This document shows, one piece after another, positions 1-11,544 of a stretch of DNA of 64,000 nt. Position numbers and translations under genes: made by a program. Below the pieces are notes generated by a model, which worked only from the letters and a program-made list of their open reading frames with translations, did not search any database and was not told where the DNA came from. Where the stretch lies: contig NC_089587.1 of the NCBI RefSeq assembly GCF_019320115.1, positions 106,441,158 through 106,505,157 of the forward strand. Direction: 5' to 3'. Source of the DNA: Miscanthus floridulus. Lineage: Eukaryota; Streptophyta; Magnoliopsida; Poales; Poaceae. Every line of letters begins with the position of its first letter. Within the stretch, counting starts at the first letter, position 1.

Positions 1-18
1 TAGAATAGAGGGAGTAGT
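1..18. mobile_element. Tail end of a Stowaway-type MITE (cut by window edge)
   Basis: The first bases (TAGAATAGAGGGAGTAGTA) are identical to the end of the Stowaway-like MITE at 46526-46662 in the right duplication copy. Only the terminal inverted repeat end is visible here. Confidence 0.6.
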
Positions 19-60
19 ACTAAGGGTGGAACTTCCTTAGAACCAACTTGGGCCATACAA

Positions 61-80
61 CCCCCCCCCCCCCCCCCCCC
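61..80. repeat. Poly-C tract (20 C)
   Basis: A run of 20 cytosines. The right copy has 18 at 46705-46722, and the related inverted arm near 42230 has no G tract, so the run is length-variable and probably grew in this lineage. Confidence 0.95.
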
Positions 81-1637
81 TCATCCTTGTCATTTGATAT
101 GACCATTATCGGTGTTTGGTTAGGTTTAAAATAGCCAGGTAAATCTAACAAAATCGACCGATTATTGGTGTTTGGCACCACTGAATAAAATCCCAAGTTC
201 CACCACTATGTAGTACTATGCCTAGAAACACCGTTGAAAAAAAAATGTATGAATCAAGTTCATGTTTCTGCCTAGAATCAATAATTCACATATCTGAAAT
301 GCATGAATCAAGCTCCCACTTTGTCCTAAAACCAATGATTCACATATCTCTATATGCATGGTCTGATGATAATCCGGGGGAGAAAAGGACCGACTCACAA
401 TTAAACCACCTAGGAGTCCTATCACACGCTAAGGGAGCAGCGACAAACACGCCAAAGAAAAGGTGAGGAGAATGGGGGGAAAGAGAGGCAAATAAGAAGG
501 TGGAGCACATCCTTGAACACCAAGATGGTACAAGAAAGGCGAGATTTATAGTGCATGCAAGATTTGGAAACTACTTACCTTGATCTCACACAAGTAGGCA
601 CCTTAGTGTCTGGCCGCCCAATCTCACCGGCATAGGCCTAATCACGGCAATCAAACACTGCACAACATAGGCATACCATAAAATCATTTTTAATTAAGAC
701 AATACACAAACAAGTAGTATATAAGACTAAAACCTGGTAGATTGTCCAGTGACCACCTCCGTTGCAATCAATATCATCTTTGATATGTGACCTCCAATGT
801 TCCAATGCAAATCACTGTTGGTAACCTCACATCTTACATTGTGATTGCTCAAGAAACTAATCTACACTCCACAACCTTTCTCTACATTACCCTTTTCATG
901 AAGCCTCCACCGCTTCTTGCTTTTTCTCCAGATCTAAGTTGGTAGATTGGTGGTGGTGGCGATGAGGGCTGGTGGATGATGGGGAGAGGGTAGGGTGTGG
1001 GGATAAGGGAAGGAAGGAGGGAAGGTTCTTTAGAGTAACGGAAAATTGTGATAGAGCATAGACAATGTGAAGGCATCGAGTAGGAGCAGATATTTGTAGA
1101 GGTTACTAGGTGGAGAGAGAAACCGACAAAATATGCATGGGTGGCAGATGTTATAAAGTGGTGTGAGGTGTGAGAGAGTGCGACAAAGTGAGGGAGGGTC
1201 TTCCAAAAATTGTGATAGTGTATGGACATATGAAGGCATTGGTGAGGCGTTTGGTTGAGGGAAATGTAACATGATCTGATTATTGGGGGAATCGGGTCAT
1301 GATACAGGTGCTTGGTTCGGCCCAGCCCATTATGAGCTATCGTGGAATCAGATAACACTCCATTCACCGCTGTTACCACCCCTTTGTGAGCCTTATCCCG
1401 TTATGCTACCGCCATATCCCCGCTTGAATGCTTTGAGCGCCTCCAATCTCGCAACCAAACAAATCAAGGAATCAGAGATCCTCCCGCTAGTCCCCCCATC
1501 ATCTATTTCCATTACTATTTACATTACTGGCCAGGACACCAAAAATCATCTGGGTGGAAGCAGCTACTTATAGAAGTTATTGGACGAAGAGAGAAATCAA
1601 TAAAAATATGTGTGAAAATTTTATCAAGTAGTGCAAG
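81..1637. other. Non-coding duplicated sequence, no gene seen
   Basis: No ORF here has recognisable protein similarity. The ORFs on either strand are short and low-complexity (Pro/Ser/His rich). Positions 81-150 are also the outer part of the inverted duplication discussed at 42158-46794. The whole stretch recurs at 46723-48267. Confidence 0.7.
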
Positions 1638-3244
1638 TGTTGACACCGAAATTTGGTTCGAGATAAGGAGGCCATAAGGTCAGAAACTTATCAAGGGAAA
1701 GCCAAGATATTCAGCAAGATTGACTAACTAAATTACCATCAACTGGATAAGATGATGTCATCATTTCAAGGGAATGGGCCCCATTGGCAGGAACGACAAA
1801 ATATGAAGCGAGAAGACGCGTCGGACTTCATAGAAGGGAAAGATTGAGGTCCAAGTTATCATAATTTAGGAAGCTTTTATTCTTTTCCAAGTTTTGTGAT
1901 CGGTCTTATTTGACTAGGACTCGTAGTCAAGCCTCGGGTATAAATATTGAACCCCAGCTATTGTAATAGACATCTCAGCGATCAATCAAAAATCAGTACC
2001 TTTACTTTTCGGCTTACGGCACCCCTTAGGAGTAGGAGTAGAGTAGATTTCGACGAGTTCTTCGGCAAGCAGGGCTGCCATCGGTTAAGTCCGACCTCTA
2101 ATTTGTCTGTGAGTATCCGTCACAACTTATAGTTTGTACAAGCTTGGTATAAGTTAGTTATCGTCAGTTAATTGTAAGGTTGCAACGGTCCAGCTCATAT
2201 CTCTTACAATTACTGATACAAGTTACCCTCGATTCTTATCAAAATTTGTACGGTTGCATCGGTCCGGCTTGTATCTCATACAAATTTTGATACGGATTAG
2301 TTATTGGCTAAATCTATTAAGATTGGTAGGGTTTCCTTGTTGTTTTTAATAGATTTGCTAGTTATTGATCTTGTTATAATTAGTTTCTTACTATTTGTAA
2401 CAAAATCACCCCTTGCTCGATTAAGATTGAAACAGATCGGCTTTATATCTCTTCAAATCATTGTCTTGTTGCTTTTCCCTGTTTACATCTCGCTTTGACG
2501 ATGGTTTCAGTTAGCTTAGCCGTTTTGATCCAATCTTGATTGAAGATAGCATGTGGTCAGGACGTGTTTAATCCTAAGTAAAGCTTGTTAGTTGATGAAA
2601 TATGGTCTAGAACTGCTATTATGGCTGCCATCGATCCAATCGACCCCCAATGTTAGCACTATAGATTGGAAATCATCAAATAATAAGTCTTAATTATGGT
2701 CAAACATAGTCTCTGGCTGCATGCTATGTCCGCATCGGCTATTTAGCCGATCGTCTGTGCTTTCTCGATCGTAGCATGTTTTCACGATTCTGTTGAGCGT
2801 GTATATATTCGTATCCTTTGAAGGTTTAACAAGTTATCTTTATCATGGCTGCATCGGTCCGGCTCGAACCCCACTGTTAGAGGTATTAGATTGAAACTGA
2901 TAGGTGTATGAACTTATCCACGTTCAATGGTTGAGTGCTTGCATGTTACGAGTTTACTTTCATCGGAATCGGCTATTTTAGTCGATAGCCCGCACATTGA
3001 GAATATATTGGCTATTTACTTGCTTTTACTTGTTTTTGTCTTGGTTAAAAGCTAGTATGTTTCTCATTGAATATGAATGCTTCCACGTCTACTTTTTACA
3101 CCTTTTGCATGTTTTCATGATCACCGGTTGTTTAGATCTAAACAATTGAGCAACTGACAATTGTCGATATGCTCGTTTTTACTTACCATGCATCATGAAC
3201 ATGCTGGATATCGACTCTCTAGTCGATAGCCTTATCTCATCGGC

Positions 3245-3830
3245 AACTGTTGGTGATGAGGACATGGCACCTTTGGATACGAACAATGATTATAAGGTGC
3301 GCTCGTTCCTACATTTGCATAGTGGCTTTGGTTATAATTCACTTGGTTCCACATGTACATGTCACTATTTGATTGTAGGTTCAAATGTGTTTCATAATGG
3401 AAGTTCATCAAAGTTGAACTTTCGGTTCGTCGGTAGCCCGACAGTGCCTCATTGGGAAGGCCATAACTCATCCATCCGGAGTGCGATCAAGGTCAATGAG
3501 CACTTGATGGAAAGCTTGTTTGATAAGCTTTCAAATAGATCTGGTTCCATCTCAATATCACATTGGCAAGACCTCCAAATCATCAATATATTCTGTCGCT
3601 GTTTCTGCTGGGAGCTACACTGTCGTTATGGGCTTGTTATTCATCCTTGGGACCCTGGCCCAAGTGGGAGCACACCCCAAGGACTTGGAGAACCCACCAA
3701 GAAAGCCCTTGGACGTCCTCCTCCTTGGCCACCACCTTAGGAGGCCAGCAAGGACGTCCAAGCCAAGCCAGAGGCCCAGTCCAATCCGAGTTTGAGTCTG
3801 CCTCGGCCGTCGGGACTAGTCTGCAATAAA
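3245..3830. other. Segment of about 580 bp present only in the left copy
   Basis: In the right copy, the sequence after CTCATCGGC goes straight into target site GCTAC and a complete solo-LTR start. Here the same point is followed by about 580 bp of unrelated sequence, and the first 15 or so bases of the solo LTR plus its left target duplication are missing. Open frames in it (for example 3195-3740 plus) show no recognised domain. It is probably a replacement or insertion in the left copy. Confidence 0.75.
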
Positions 3831-5292
3831 ACGGATACTAGGGTACCCAAAGAGGAGGAGCTAATAAGCATCAACACTAATTCATCCGAGCAGTCAAGAG
3901 CATGACTACAGCTCCAACCGACCCCCCAAGTGCGCAAGCTTCGCCTCGCCCGACCTCTGAGGGTGGGCTCTGCCTCACCCGACACAGAGGCCATGGGCTC
4001 CGCCTCGCCCGACCTCTGAGGGCTGGCTCTACCTCACCCGACCTCTAAGGACAGGCTCCGCCTTGCCCAACACCTAGGCCGTGGGCTCCACCTCACCCGG
4101 CCTCTAAGGGCTAGCTTTGCCTCGCTCGACCTCTGAGGACAGGCTCCACCTCGCACAACACCGAGGCCGCAGGCTCCACCTTGCCCAACCTTTGAGGGCT
4201 GGCTCTGCCTCGCTCGACCTCTGAGGGTTGGATCTGTCTTCCCAAACCTCTGAGGGCGGGCTCCGCCTCGCCTGACAACGAGGCCATAGGCTCTGCCTCG
4301 CCCGGCCTCTAAGGGCTACATCCACCTCGCCCAACTTCTAAGGGATGGCTCCGCCTTGCCTGGCCTCTAAGAGTTGGCTCTGCTTTGCCCGACCTCTGAG
4401 GGCGGGCTCCGCCTCGTCTGACCCTTGAGTTTGCGCTCTGACTCGATTGGCCTCTAGGGGGACTCCGTCTCGACTGACCCCAAGGCCAGGGAATCCATCT
4501 CACCCGACGGAGACCCATGCCGCCGCTAACCACTCTAGGTCCAAGCGAATGGGCCAATGTCATAGCTCTGACACGAGGGAGGTGACCGGCATGCCCCGAT
4601 ATAACCTGTGGCCGTGATGGGCCATACATAGGGATTCACATCAGGAACAGCATCGGGTGTACCGGTCCTATTCTGTCTAACCCTCATACAAGCACTAACA
4701 GGCGCGTCAGTTCACCACAACATCCGCTAGGACAAAGTGGAGTGCCAGGATTGAGAGATGATGCCTGTGCATGGCGCCAATGATGGATACGGCCGTGATG
4801 TGAAGCTGTCCCTGTTAACGTCTACGGGGTCGGTGGGACCCGTATGAAGAAAAAGAAGGACCCAGCGATCCTAGAGGACTTCTTCTCCTTCTCATTCTCC
4901 TCTTTTTTCTCCACTGTAACATGTGCTTTCCCTTGTCCTATAAAAGGAAAGCAGGGCGTCCCATGAAGGGGATTCGACTCAAACGCATCAAAACACATCA
5001 CACCGATTTGGACTCGAACCCCGAACCGATTAGAACACACAAGCACACAGCCGAGAAGCGATCGAGCCCTCAGCACAAGTTCGCTCATCCACCAGAGACT
5101 TGGGAACTGTCTTTCTCTCGACTATTTGTAACCCCTACTATGAACTTTTAGTGCTAGTAACACGAGCAGTAGCAACAAACTAGACATAGGGACATTCTGC
5201 CTGAACCAGTATAAACCTCGTGTCCTCTTAGCACACCATCTAGGCCAGACACGGAATATTAGAAATTTACTAGCCGGTGGCAACTCAAAACA
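3831..5292 (+). mobile_element. Ty3/gypsy solo LTR, 5'-truncated (left copy)
   Basis: Homologous to the complete solo LTR at 49878-51441, but its start is lost at the junction with the left-copy-specific segment. It contains the GC-rich minisatellite (3948-4500), a TATA box in CCTATAAAAGGA (about 4938-4949), and ends AACACCGACA followed by GCTAC, the target duplication seen intact in the other copy. No internal domain adjoins it, so it is a solo LTR. Confidence 0.82.
3948..4500. repeat. GC-rich minisatellite inside the solo LTR
   Basis: About 20 degenerate copies of a unit of roughly 27 bp around GCCTCGCCCGACCTCTGAGG, alternating with variants containing GACACCGAGGCC. Copies recur at 49985-50640. 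A related array lies inverted in the solo LTR at 56740-57030. Confidence 0.88.
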
Positions 5293-5390
5293 CCGACAGC
5301 TACTTAGCCGCACATTTGGAACTATCTGGACAAACACCGGCATGTTGCACCTTAAATTACTGATCAATCTTGTCTCCTTGTTAATTACAG

Positions 5391-7194
5391 GGTCAAATTG
5401 ACTGGAATGCCCTAGGTCATGACCATCCGGTCCGGTGTCCTCCTAAGTCCGGGGAGAGCTCAGGATCTGCTCCACGTGGTTTCTCTCGGCTTGCTTCATG
5501 TGCAGGCGGTAGGACGTCACTTTTTGCCATCGACGGCATGACAAATAGATGGACAACTTGCTAGCATAAGGCTCAGCCCACAAACGGCATGACCTAGTCA
5601 ACATTGTGTCCAGACAGACATGGGCCGAAGGGATGGCGTAGTGTGCTGACCCAAGCACAACCCATTTATACCATGTATATATAGCTCTACTCACACCTAT
5701 AACCCTAACTCTAGATACCACTAACATACTCATGGTCACACAACATGCAGCCATAACCGCCTTGTGTCTTGCATCTCACCACTCCTCTCCCTTTTCCCCT
5801 CCTGTTGTGCCCTATCCCCTACACCAAAACTCCTACTCTAGTGCTCCCCTCTTATCCAATTGACTTCAAGCTCGATGGCTAATGCACGCTCCCGTGTCCC
5901 CATGGATTAAGATTTGCACCTAGCCTTCACCAAGAGGTGCTCCTCACCTAGATTGCTAGGCAGCCATCGCCTTTCAATATTCCCTCTCTTTGAGCTCTAG
6001 AATGGCGAGCGCTTCTCATGAGCTCTTCGTGTCGTGTCAGTAGCAATCTAATCAGGCCAAGCCTGATCCAGCCTAGGCCATGCCATGTCATGTTACCCAT
6101 ATGGCCATCTATAGGTTGTATTGCCCAAGCAAAAATAGGAGGAATATATCATTAATCTCTATTGTTGTTCTTCATTTAAATATCTACACAGAGCTTGATA
6201 TATAATATATGCATAATGCCTATTTTTCGACGCTTGAAATCACCAAAGTTTTTAGGTGACAAAACACCATAAAATGGCACTAAAGGATTTGTTGAGATTA
6301 GGGTTCAAGTGTTAAGGCTCTTGGGGTTACTAGAAGTATAGAGGAGACTTTCTCTTTTTACAGGGGAAGAGTGGGTAGCAGCAATGGCGGTCCTGTGCGA
6401 GGGTAGGATAGTGTGAGCCACTGGCCATAGGTGATGGTGGATATTCATATATGGGAATGATGGGGTTAAAGGCACCATGACATAGGTGGATGGCTAGAGC
6501 GAGGTGGGGATGAACTCGAATTGCAATGGCACACGCATGGTCAGAAGGTTGAAGACACAATCTAGGTAGCTAGATTTGATTCGATGGTTGAAAGGTGCTG
6601 CCTAAAAATTTTGTTTTCTAGGTGCCTGGTAAATAACAACTCCCTAGCATATAAGAACTTAATTAAGTCATATGTATCCATGATTAGTGCATAGATAAAA
6701 AAATTACCTCAATTGTCTAAAATTTATAAACTTACTAAGAACTAAATACCTTAAAAGCGGCTCCAATAGTAGCCCCTAAAATTGGGGGGGCATTTTCTTT
6801 GGCGCTACAATCAGCTCCTGACTCCAACGGCAATCCTTATTTTTGGCTCCTTGATTTATGTTCAGTACACATAGATACATGGGACCCAGGACCCACCTAT
6901 CATTGAGCCAACATGTTTTATTTTTCTTCCTTTCTTCTCTTTCCATACACATTCCCTCCCACCACATCTATGTTGTCCTCTGGCCTATGCTCGATCCTCT
7001 TCCTCCCTAGGAGCACCTGCACTACCGGTAATGGATTTGGCAAGCATGGTGAGGAAGGACAGTGAGCAAAGCAAGGTGGAGGTAAGCGCAGTCGATGAGG
7101 AGATAGGTCCTATCCAGTAGTGATGGAAGTGTTAGTGGCTATAGTCTAGGATCTTGAGCTTTGCATCTTAGAACATGAGCAGGTGTAGGACCGC
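5391..7194. other. Non-coding duplicated sequence, no gene seen
   Basis: AT-rich and mixed-composition DNA between the nested LTR region and the copia LTR start. ORFs are short, unconserved and broken differently in the right copy (51447-53337), so none is credible. A phrase near 6755 (GCGGCTCCAATAGTAGCCCC) looks MITE-like, but I could not define its ends. Confidence 0.65.
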
Positions 7195-7732
7195 TGAAAG
7201 CTCTAGTTTGGTTTTGGTGAATTGATGAAACCCTAAGTGCTAACCTAGTTTATCTAAGTGATCATGAGATAGGTAGCATTATTCTAAGTGGTGAAGCAAC
7301 GATGAAGATCATGATGATGGTGATGCCATGGTGATGATCAAGTGCTTGGACTTGGAAAAGAAGAAAGAGAAAAACAAAAAGCTCAAGGCAAAGGTGAAAG
7401 TGATAGGACCTTTTTGGTTTAGCGATCGAGACACTTAGCGAGTGTGATCACATTTAGGATCTATAGCCGTACTATTAAGAGGGGTGAAACTCATATCGAA
7501 ATGTGGTTATCAAAGTGCCACTAGATGCTCTAACTCATTGCATGTGCATTTAGGATCTAGTGGAGTGCTAACACCCTTGAAAACATTTGTGAAAATATGC
7601 TAACCATGTGCAAAAGGTGATATACTTGGTGGTTGGCACATTTGAGCAATGGTGGAGAAGTTGGTGAAGTGAAGGAGGTGATAGTCACTGAAAAACAGTG
7701 ACCGGACGCCGGTCATGTGGTGATTAGACTCG
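7195..7732 (+). mobile_element. Truncated 5' part of a copia LTR (left copy)
   Basis: Begins TGAAAGCTCTAGTTTGG and matches the first about 535 bp of the complete copia LTR at 53338-55254, including the ACCGGACGCCGGTCA motif. It is cut at 7732, where minus-strand MuDR transposase sequence starts. I did not find the rest of this LTR elsewhere in the window. Confidence 0.85.
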
Positions 7733-9437
7733 GGTGATGATCTGAGATCAAACATATAGTGCGAGATGAGCCAAGCACTTGTACACGTAGAAGCCGCATG
7801 AACCATGACCACGATTCATTGTTCTCTCCCTCTGCCAAAGCAAATGCCATGAGTACTATCTGGTCCTTAGGATCAATAGTAGCAACCATCATCAAGGATG
7901 AACACACGATAGAGGACATTCCTCAATGGGTCCCAAAAACACATCCCTCTAGTGTCCACAAACCATTTCAAGCCAGGGTTGTAGTAATGCATTGCACATA
8001 AGATGTAGAGCACCCTGTTGTATGCTTCCTCCCAACTACCCCAACGAATCGCCGGGGCAATTTGCTTAGCACGCCAAGCCTTTCCATACTTCACATCGTA
8101 CTTAACGAATCCAGAAATGGATTGTTGTAAAGAAGACACCGAAATGTCATTTTTGTTATCAATGAGCCCCAATTAATATACGACAGGCAAGGTAACGTGT
8201 AGTGAGCTGTTGATGATTTTCCTTCCCCCTATTTGTTAGGCAAGTGTGGGGTTCGACAACTTTACTTATCCTCCACTTGCCATCACTCTGTCTCTTTCAT
8301 GCATTTAACCTCCACATACAACCATTTTTGCATATCACGTGGTACCTCAAGTCCTAGTCCGAATGAGTGACGTTGTATGGTCTATGGTGATACACAGCAT
8401 AGTCCTGAAGAAAGAGCTTCATCTTTGACATTGTATTGAATATCATCCCCTTCCTAAGGGTTTCTTTCTCATGGTCATACAATGATTTCCTACACATCTG
8501 GAGACTGGTGTCACAAACTGCCATATCCATCATGCTGACATCCATATAGTTCGGAATGCCTCTGAAAGGTACATTCATGGACCTTAGTTGCTCAAGCTCA
8601 GTCGCTGTGTAAGGTGGTGGTGGAACATACTGCTGCACTTCGCTAATTCTACCCCATGAATCATAAGGGGTATCATCTGCTGGCAAATCTGTGACTAGTC
8701 TACCCTGAGCCTAGATAGCATGCAAAACCTCAGTTGGTACTGGTGATGGCATACCATGAATAGGTACTGACATGGCATCAATCGGTATGGGCATAGCATG
8801 TCTATCTCTCTGGTCACCATCTGAATCGTCCGAATCACTACTAACTACATCACTGATCCTGTCCTCCTCCTCTTGCTCCTCCTGTTCTAGTTCAAACTTG
8901 TTCACATCGAAATCATTGCTTATATAGCCTACTTGACTTGAATGAAACTGCTCTTGCATCAACTGACTGTCCAAATCCATGTTAGCCTGAGCTGCTTCCC
9001 CTTCGACCCCCAATTCTTGCTCATTGCATCCAACACCGTCAATGGACGGCCTGTCCTGGACACCTTGCATCCTATACCCATTTTCCACCACCACCTCAGC
9101 CATGGACACATTGGAACCTTGGAGCACACTAGTGTAGCAAGACCAGTGAGTAGGGTCGCGCAAGGGTATGAGGACATAGTGTGCCCTAGTCTTCCCGGTA
9201 TCAAACCTCCCCTTCAGTGTGAAATCACCGCCAAACTTTGCATTCAAACGGACACAAAAGTCATTGAAGCTAGGAGGTTCATCAAACCATTCCAATTCTT
9301 CTTCCATATCCTCAAATATACCATCTTCTCTCCTAACACTTCCTCCGTATAAAACTCTAACACAACAATCCATCTACAAAAGCATTTCAAGAAACTTCAT
9401 CAATTCGTCGAAATCGTCGTACGTAATGTCCATAGTA
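7733..9437 (-). pseudogene. MuDR-like (MULE) transposase, truncated and frameshifted
   Basis: Read on the minus strand from about 9437. An acidic N-terminal region (9373-8711) contains the phrase EELEWFDEPPSFNDF. Then comes the MuDR DNA-binding region (about 8450-8230) with the C...CMWRL zinc-type motif. A segment with YGKAWRAKQ and GSWEEAY follows (about 8090-8010), then the start of the MULE catalytic domain with GENNESWSWFMRLLR and ICLISDHH (about 7850-7740). Known MuDR-family enzymes mobilise Mutator-like elements by a DDE mechanism. This copy has in-frame stops (near 8705, 8350 and 8290), frameshifts near 8165 and 7880, and loses the rest of the catalytic domain and any SWIM finger at 7733. 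It cannot encode active enzyme. Confidence 0.85.
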
Positions 9438-9822
9438 ATATCAATGCCTATTCTAACTATAACTATACTAACTAATCTAATATTAACATCTATACAAGGC
9501 TAACTACAACTAATGTATAACTAGACTCACTAGGGGCATACCTCGTGGCAGCGGAGCTCGTCCTCGCGGCGGCAGCGGCGGGTGGACACGGGATAGACAG
9601 AAGGGCGTGCGGCAGTTGGGAGCGGTGTACAACGCGGCAGTGAGGGCGGTGGCGGCAGTCACGGGCGCGGCAGTGAGGGCAGCGGGCGTCTGTGGCACGA
9701 CGGGCAGCCGCCATGCATGGCCGGAGGCCACGGCGGGCAGCTAGAGGGGGTGGCGCGCCGGCATGTGGGCGCGGCGGGCGCAGTGGGCAGCCGGCGACAT
9801 GCGTGGCAGGTGGCGTGTGGCG
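9438..9822. other. GC-rich upstream flank of the MuDR pseudogene
   Basis: From about 9540 the sequence becomes a run of GGCGGC/GGCGCG-like repeats. The sequence right of the Tat element (34439-34740) has the same texture (for example CATGCGTGGCAGGTGGCG here and TGCGTGGCGGGTGGCG there). I infer that this is one 5' leader or promoter region of the MuDR-like element, split by the Tat insertion. No start of the transposon itself is identified. Confidence 0.5.
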
Positions 9823-10291
9823 TGTCGATGAAATATGGTCGGCAGTCTACCTAGGGGTATGCCCAAGGTAGTAGATTATCGGCAGACAGATGCGCAAGCT
9901 ACAAACAAGATGGTGACGCAAGACAAACACGAGGTTTTATCCCGGTTCGGCCACTGTGAAGGCGTAACACCTACGTCATGCGTCTGATTGTATTGCTGTA
10001 TGTCAATGAGAGATGATTTTTAGAGGGGTCCCCTGCCCACCTTATATAGTCTGGGGGGTAGGGTTACAGATCTAGAAACTAATCATAACCGGTTACGATT
10101 GCCATAGGTGGCCGGATAAGGATTCCTATTCTAACCGACCAGGATCTTGCTTGATCTCCAAATCTGCCTTGATTCCTTGCGCGGGACTCCAAACAGATTG
10201 GCCGGACCGCGCGTTATCTTCTAGCGGGCCAGACCCCCTGGTATGGGCCAGCCCAAGCCAAGCCGTAAGGGTATAGGGGTTAATACCCCCA
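9823..10291 (-). mobile_element. 3' LTR of the Tat element
   Basis: As read on the plus strand it runs from TGTCGATGAAA to TTAATACCCCCA, giving TG...CA ends in the element's own direction. A minus-strand TATA box (CTATATAAGG) is at 10041-10050. The inner boundary at 10291 is inferred from the TGGGGGTATT start and the G-rich CTCGGGGACTA tract beside it, a plausible polypurine tract. Confidence 0.75.
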
Positions 10292-11544
10292 TAGCTAGTC
10301 CCCGAGCACCATGTATTATGCTGTGAAACACCGTTCGATCTCCTTCGGCTAATGCGATCCGTCTTCATGTCATCTCCAACTTGTTGAAACATTGACCAAG
10401 TGAATGTGCTAATATTCTGGTTAGAACAGAGAGCAGTAGACCACGATTATAGCCGAAGATTCCGGTTGTCCGAAGAATGCATGGTGCTCTAAAGAAAAAA
10501 GAAAAAGATTTCTTTCCTGATCAAGTGTGCCCACTTGTATTTCTGAAAAAATATAAGTGACCCTTGTACAATAGTAGTTATGGCCAACAGTCGGAGCGTA
10601 GGGATCGATAAAATAAGCACATTCACCGCAAGGTGAAGTGTGCCCACTTAGTCCCCGAGCCTGGTAGTAGGTGATGTAGGCACGTGGTGCCAGGGTCTAA
10701 AAAGAATTCCCACTGAAGTTGAGAATCCAATCGTCGTACAAGCAATACGAGATGCACCGGCAGGTGCATCGTACCGATGTAGTCCCCGAGCTTGCTGGAA
10801 GGCGAAGGTATCAGCCTTGTAGCAAGGTCCAAATAAATGCCTCTCAATTGTATGTGAGTACAAATCACATGTAGCCGAGGAGAGCGGTCTCCGAGCAATG
10901 TTCGGAGAGTGGTCGGGGCAGTCCCCGAGCATGAGAGTGGTCGGAACAGTCCCTGAGCATAATGGTGGTCTGGACAGTCCCCGAGCACGATGGTTGTCTG
11001 GACAGTCCCTGAGCACGATGGTGGTCTGGACAGTCCCCGAGCACGATGGTGGTCACGATAGTCCCCGAGCACGAGAAGTGTGGCGAAAAACCATATGCCA
11101 CTTGTACTATTATTTTTTGTATTTATTTATTTACTTGCTCTGTCAAGTCCAATCTGACACGTTTGGTCAAAGAAGTAGACGGGTATAGCACGCCATACTG
11201 CCTTTTTGTCTTTTCAAGCAAACAGTTGCGTGGCACCTGTAAGTAGGTGCGTCAGCGTGGGCCCTCCCACACTGGCAATAAAGAGGCGCATATATTGGCA
11301 TAGATCTCGAGGCTGTGAAAACAACCGTCTGCGACGCGTGCGCATGTCTCCCAAGAATTTTGGGCAGATGAAACGGCATAACTCTTGGGTTAAATACAGT
11401 ATAAGATAGAGAAGTTACTTTTTACTGAACCCCATTGCCATTCACAGCCGCAGCCATCTTCTTCCTCTCACCAACCCTAATACCTCCGAAATTACCACCA
11501 ATCAATCCTCCGCCATTTCCTCATTCATCAGCAAGGCCAGAGTC
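10292..11544. other. Tat 3' untranslated region with tandem repeats
   Basis: No credible coding sequence. The phrase GTCCCCGAGC recurs throughout and is densest in the array at 10905-11075. Open frames on both strands here exist only because of these repeats. It probably contains the upstream region of the accessory gene that starts at 11545 on the plus strand. Confidence 0.7.
10905..11075. repeat. Tandem repeat of a unit of about 28 bp
   Basis: About six copies of a unit containing ACAGTCCCCGAGCACGATGG then TGGTCTGG, with substitutions. Looser copies of GTCCCCGAGC lie on both sides, at about 10298, 10650 and 10780. Confidence 0.88.

Larger units (their letters stand above)
1638..5390 (+). 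mobile_element. LTR-type retroelement remnant with nested solo LTR (left copy)
   Basis: Starts TGTTGACACCGAAATTTGG, a common grass LTR start, and carries a TATA box (TATAAATA, about 1939-1946) in a promoter-like setting, as a retrotransposon LTR would. No gag or pol ORF is present. The right-hand end is not certain: sequence typical of the LTR end appears near 5390, beyond the nested solo LTR. It is probably a solo LTR or a fragment. The right copy starts at 48268. Confidence 0.6.
1..7732. repeat. Left copy of a direct segmental duplication
   Basis: This stretch matches 46648-53871 base for base with scattered differences (a few percent by eye). Shared landmarks in the same order are the MITE tail, a poly-C tract, an LTR starting TGTTGACACC, a gypsy solo LTR with a GC-rich minisatellite, and the start of a copia LTR. 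The homology stops abruptly after GACTCG at 7732, where MuDR-like sequence begins; the right copy continues into intact copia LTR. The left edge lies outside the window. Because the nested solo LTR sits at the same site in both copies, the copies arose by duplication after that insertion. Confidence 0.93.

Noticed and set aside
882..1379. 165-codon minus-strand ORF, similar to 47521-47961
   Set aside because: Its reading frame is not kept between the two duplication copies and it shows no domain.
3948..4500. Possible CRISPR array
   Set aside because: The units are contiguous, degenerate minisatellite repeats without unique spacers, in plant LTR DNA.
10623..11101. Minus-strand ORFs with repeated GLSRPPSCSGT-like units
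   Set aside because: They are translations of the 28-bp minisatellite, open in several frames.
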